Assembly (NCBI GenBank): GCA_011620585.1
Contig: WOYV01000070.1
Coordinates: 1 to 64,000 of the forward strand
From: Draconibacterium sp.
Lineage (GTDB): Bacteria > Bacteroidota > Bacteroidia > Bacteroidales > Prolixibacteraceae
Direction of reading: 5' to 3'
Length of the DNA stretch: 64,000 nucleotides
Part shown: positions 63,198-64,000 of the stretch, in pieces
Numbering within the stretch: position 1 is the first letter of the stretch
Layout: each line of letters begins with the position of its first letter
Made by a program: the position numbers and the translations under genes
The notes under the pieces: model-generated
Told to the model about the DNA's origin: nothing
The model's database searches: none
Seen by the model: only the letters and a program-made list of their open reading frames with translations

Positions 63198-63258
63198 GTT
63201 TGTTTTTTTATTTATTCGAATTAGGTAGGACAGGAATGCCAAAAATATAAAAAAAGAA

Positions 63259-63272
63259 GGACTTTAAAGTCC
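63259..63272. repeat. Perfect 14-base palindrome upstream of tkt
   Basis: GGACTTTAAAGTCC lies 11 bases upstream of the presumed -7 box of tkt, where a repressor or activator could bind; it could also be the stem of a terminator read from serA. Confidence 0.35.
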
Positions 63273-63356
63273 CCTATATTCAAGATAAATTCAAAATAAG
63301 CCAGAAGCCAGTGCTCTAACTCTAATTCTTTTTGGGATCAGTTTTTCAGAAAAGAA

Positions 63357-63388
63357 ACAGGAGGGACTTCATTTGAAGTGTCTCCTGT
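63357..63388 (-). terminator. Terminator of serA
   Basis: ACAGGAG-ACTTCA (63357-63371, two-base mismatch) pairs with TGAAGT-CTCCTGT (63374-63388). On the minus strand TTCTTTT follows. It is 22 bases downstream of the serA stop. Confidence 0.7.
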
Positions 63389-63409
63389 TGTATCATCGTA
63401 AACGAGTTT

Positions 63410-64000
63410 TTACGCGGTGATGATGCGAACCATAAAAATTCCCTCGATGGCCATCAGTTCATCCTGAACAGAAGAGTCTACCTTGTCAGTGGCTACATCG
63501 ATTATATTGTAGGCAATTTCATTGTGTTTGCGGTTCAACATGTGGTCGATATTCAACCCTTTTGCAGCCAGCACGCTCGATATCTGGCTAACCATGTTCG
63601 GAACATTCTTATTTGCGATCAGTATCCGGCAACCACCGTTTCTATCCATTTCGGCAGCCGGGAAATTCACCGAGTTGATGATATTCCCATTTTCAAGGTA
63701 TTCACGAACTTGTTCAACCGCCATAATCGCACAGTTGGTTTCCGATTCTTTGGTTGACGCTCCAAGGTGCGGAATTGGGATAACGTTTTCGAGTTTAAGG
63801 ATTTCTTCATCCGGGAAATCGGTGACATACGACGAAACTTTTCCCGATGCCAACGCTGATTTCAAATCTTGGGTATCTACCAGTCCGCCACGTGCAAAGT
63901 TCATGATCTTCACCCCGTCTTTCATCATGGCAAACTTATCTTTGTTGATGTACCCTTTTGTTTCGGGAGTCAATGGTACATTGATCGTTACATAGTCGGC
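63410..64000 (-). CDS. serA: D-3-phosphoglycerate dehydrogenase, C-terminal part
   Basis: 197 residues are visible; the frame is open to the window edge (ADYVTINVPLTPETKGYI), so the start lies beyond 64000. The NAD-dependent dehydrogenase part has NFARGGLVD (Arg of the active site), FPDEE (Glu region) and PHLGASTKESE (His). The last about 75 residues (RILIANKNVPNMVSQISSVLAAKGLNIDHM) are an ACT domain, as in short bacterial SerA proteins under feedback by serine. It catalyses the first step of serine synthesis. Confidence 0.92.
   Translation of the reverse strand, partial: ADYVTINVPLTPETKGYINKDKFAMMKDGVKIMNFARGGLVDTQDLKSALASGKVSSYVTDFPDEEILKLENVIPIPHLGASTKESETNCAIMAVEQVREYLENGNIINSVNFPAAEMDRNGGCRILIANKNVPNMVSQISSVLAAKGLNIDHMLNRKHNEIAYNIIDVATDKVDSSVQDELMAIEGIFMVRIITA

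Noticed and set aside
1-64000. tRNA, rRNA, CRISPR arrays, intact IS elements
   Set aside because: No cloverleaf, rRNA core sequence, regularly spaced direct repeats or transposase motif was seen on reading the gaps by eye; a computational scan was not possible.

Overview
The window comes from a Bacteroidota genome, probably a Marinilabiliales/Prolixibacteraceae-type marine or sediment bacterium. The phylum call rests on two SusC/SusD pairs, a GldB gliding lipoprotein, a MurF-alanine racemase fusion, futalosine-pathway MqnE, FadL/DUF1573/DUF4249 proteins, and promoters of the TTTG-N19-TAnnTTTG type. The family-level placement is inference.

Bases 1-3830 are an AT-rich accessory stretch: the tail of an ATPase, a CTAG-type (MjaI-like) restriction-modification set whose endonuclease carries an in-frame TAG, and an MNT/HEPN toxin-antitoxin pair. 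Three diverged copies of one intergenic repeat (near 223-352, 2762-2892 and 3654-3726) bracket the two modules like cassette boundaries. Then follow a frameshifted small conserved gene and an unknown 410-residue protein (3833-5468) and a palindromic REP-like element (5561-5719).

Bases 5789-17506 are housekeeping: AGCS alanine symporter, PspC protein, gldB divergent from nadE, a Crp/Fnr regulator, tdk-murF/alr, rsmI and a HAD nucleotidase. Bases 17507-29737 hold two SusC/SusD loci. Both susC leaders share a covarying hairpin and a GGGTAAT..GTGA motif. Two copies of a nested stem-loop ending in a U-run lie between the loci, and their loops (TCACAATTACCC) are complementary to that leader motif. 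This possible RNA-based control of susC genes is the main candidate for a new system here. Bases 30079-37240 hold an STN-type TonB receptor, a DUF4249 lipoprotein and an MG2-like protein, likely one envelope system.

Bases 37248-58373 are mostly core: dnaB, PASTA-rluD-ddl, mqnE, rpmH (too short for ordinary ORF calling), a two-component pair with a half-size TauE, DUF1573, meaB, lpd, fadL, a deformylase, a lipoprotein serpin, and an ECF sigma factor coupled to an anti-sigma/beta-barrel-like protein. Bases 58474-61110 are a second accessory patch: a decayed isochorismatase, an unidentified coding remnant, and a compact AT-rich ATPase plus PD-(D/E)XK-like nuclease pair that resembles a defence module. 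The window closes with transketolase and the C-terminal part of phosphoglycerate dehydrogenase. No tRNA, rRNA, CRISPR array or intact transposase was seen.
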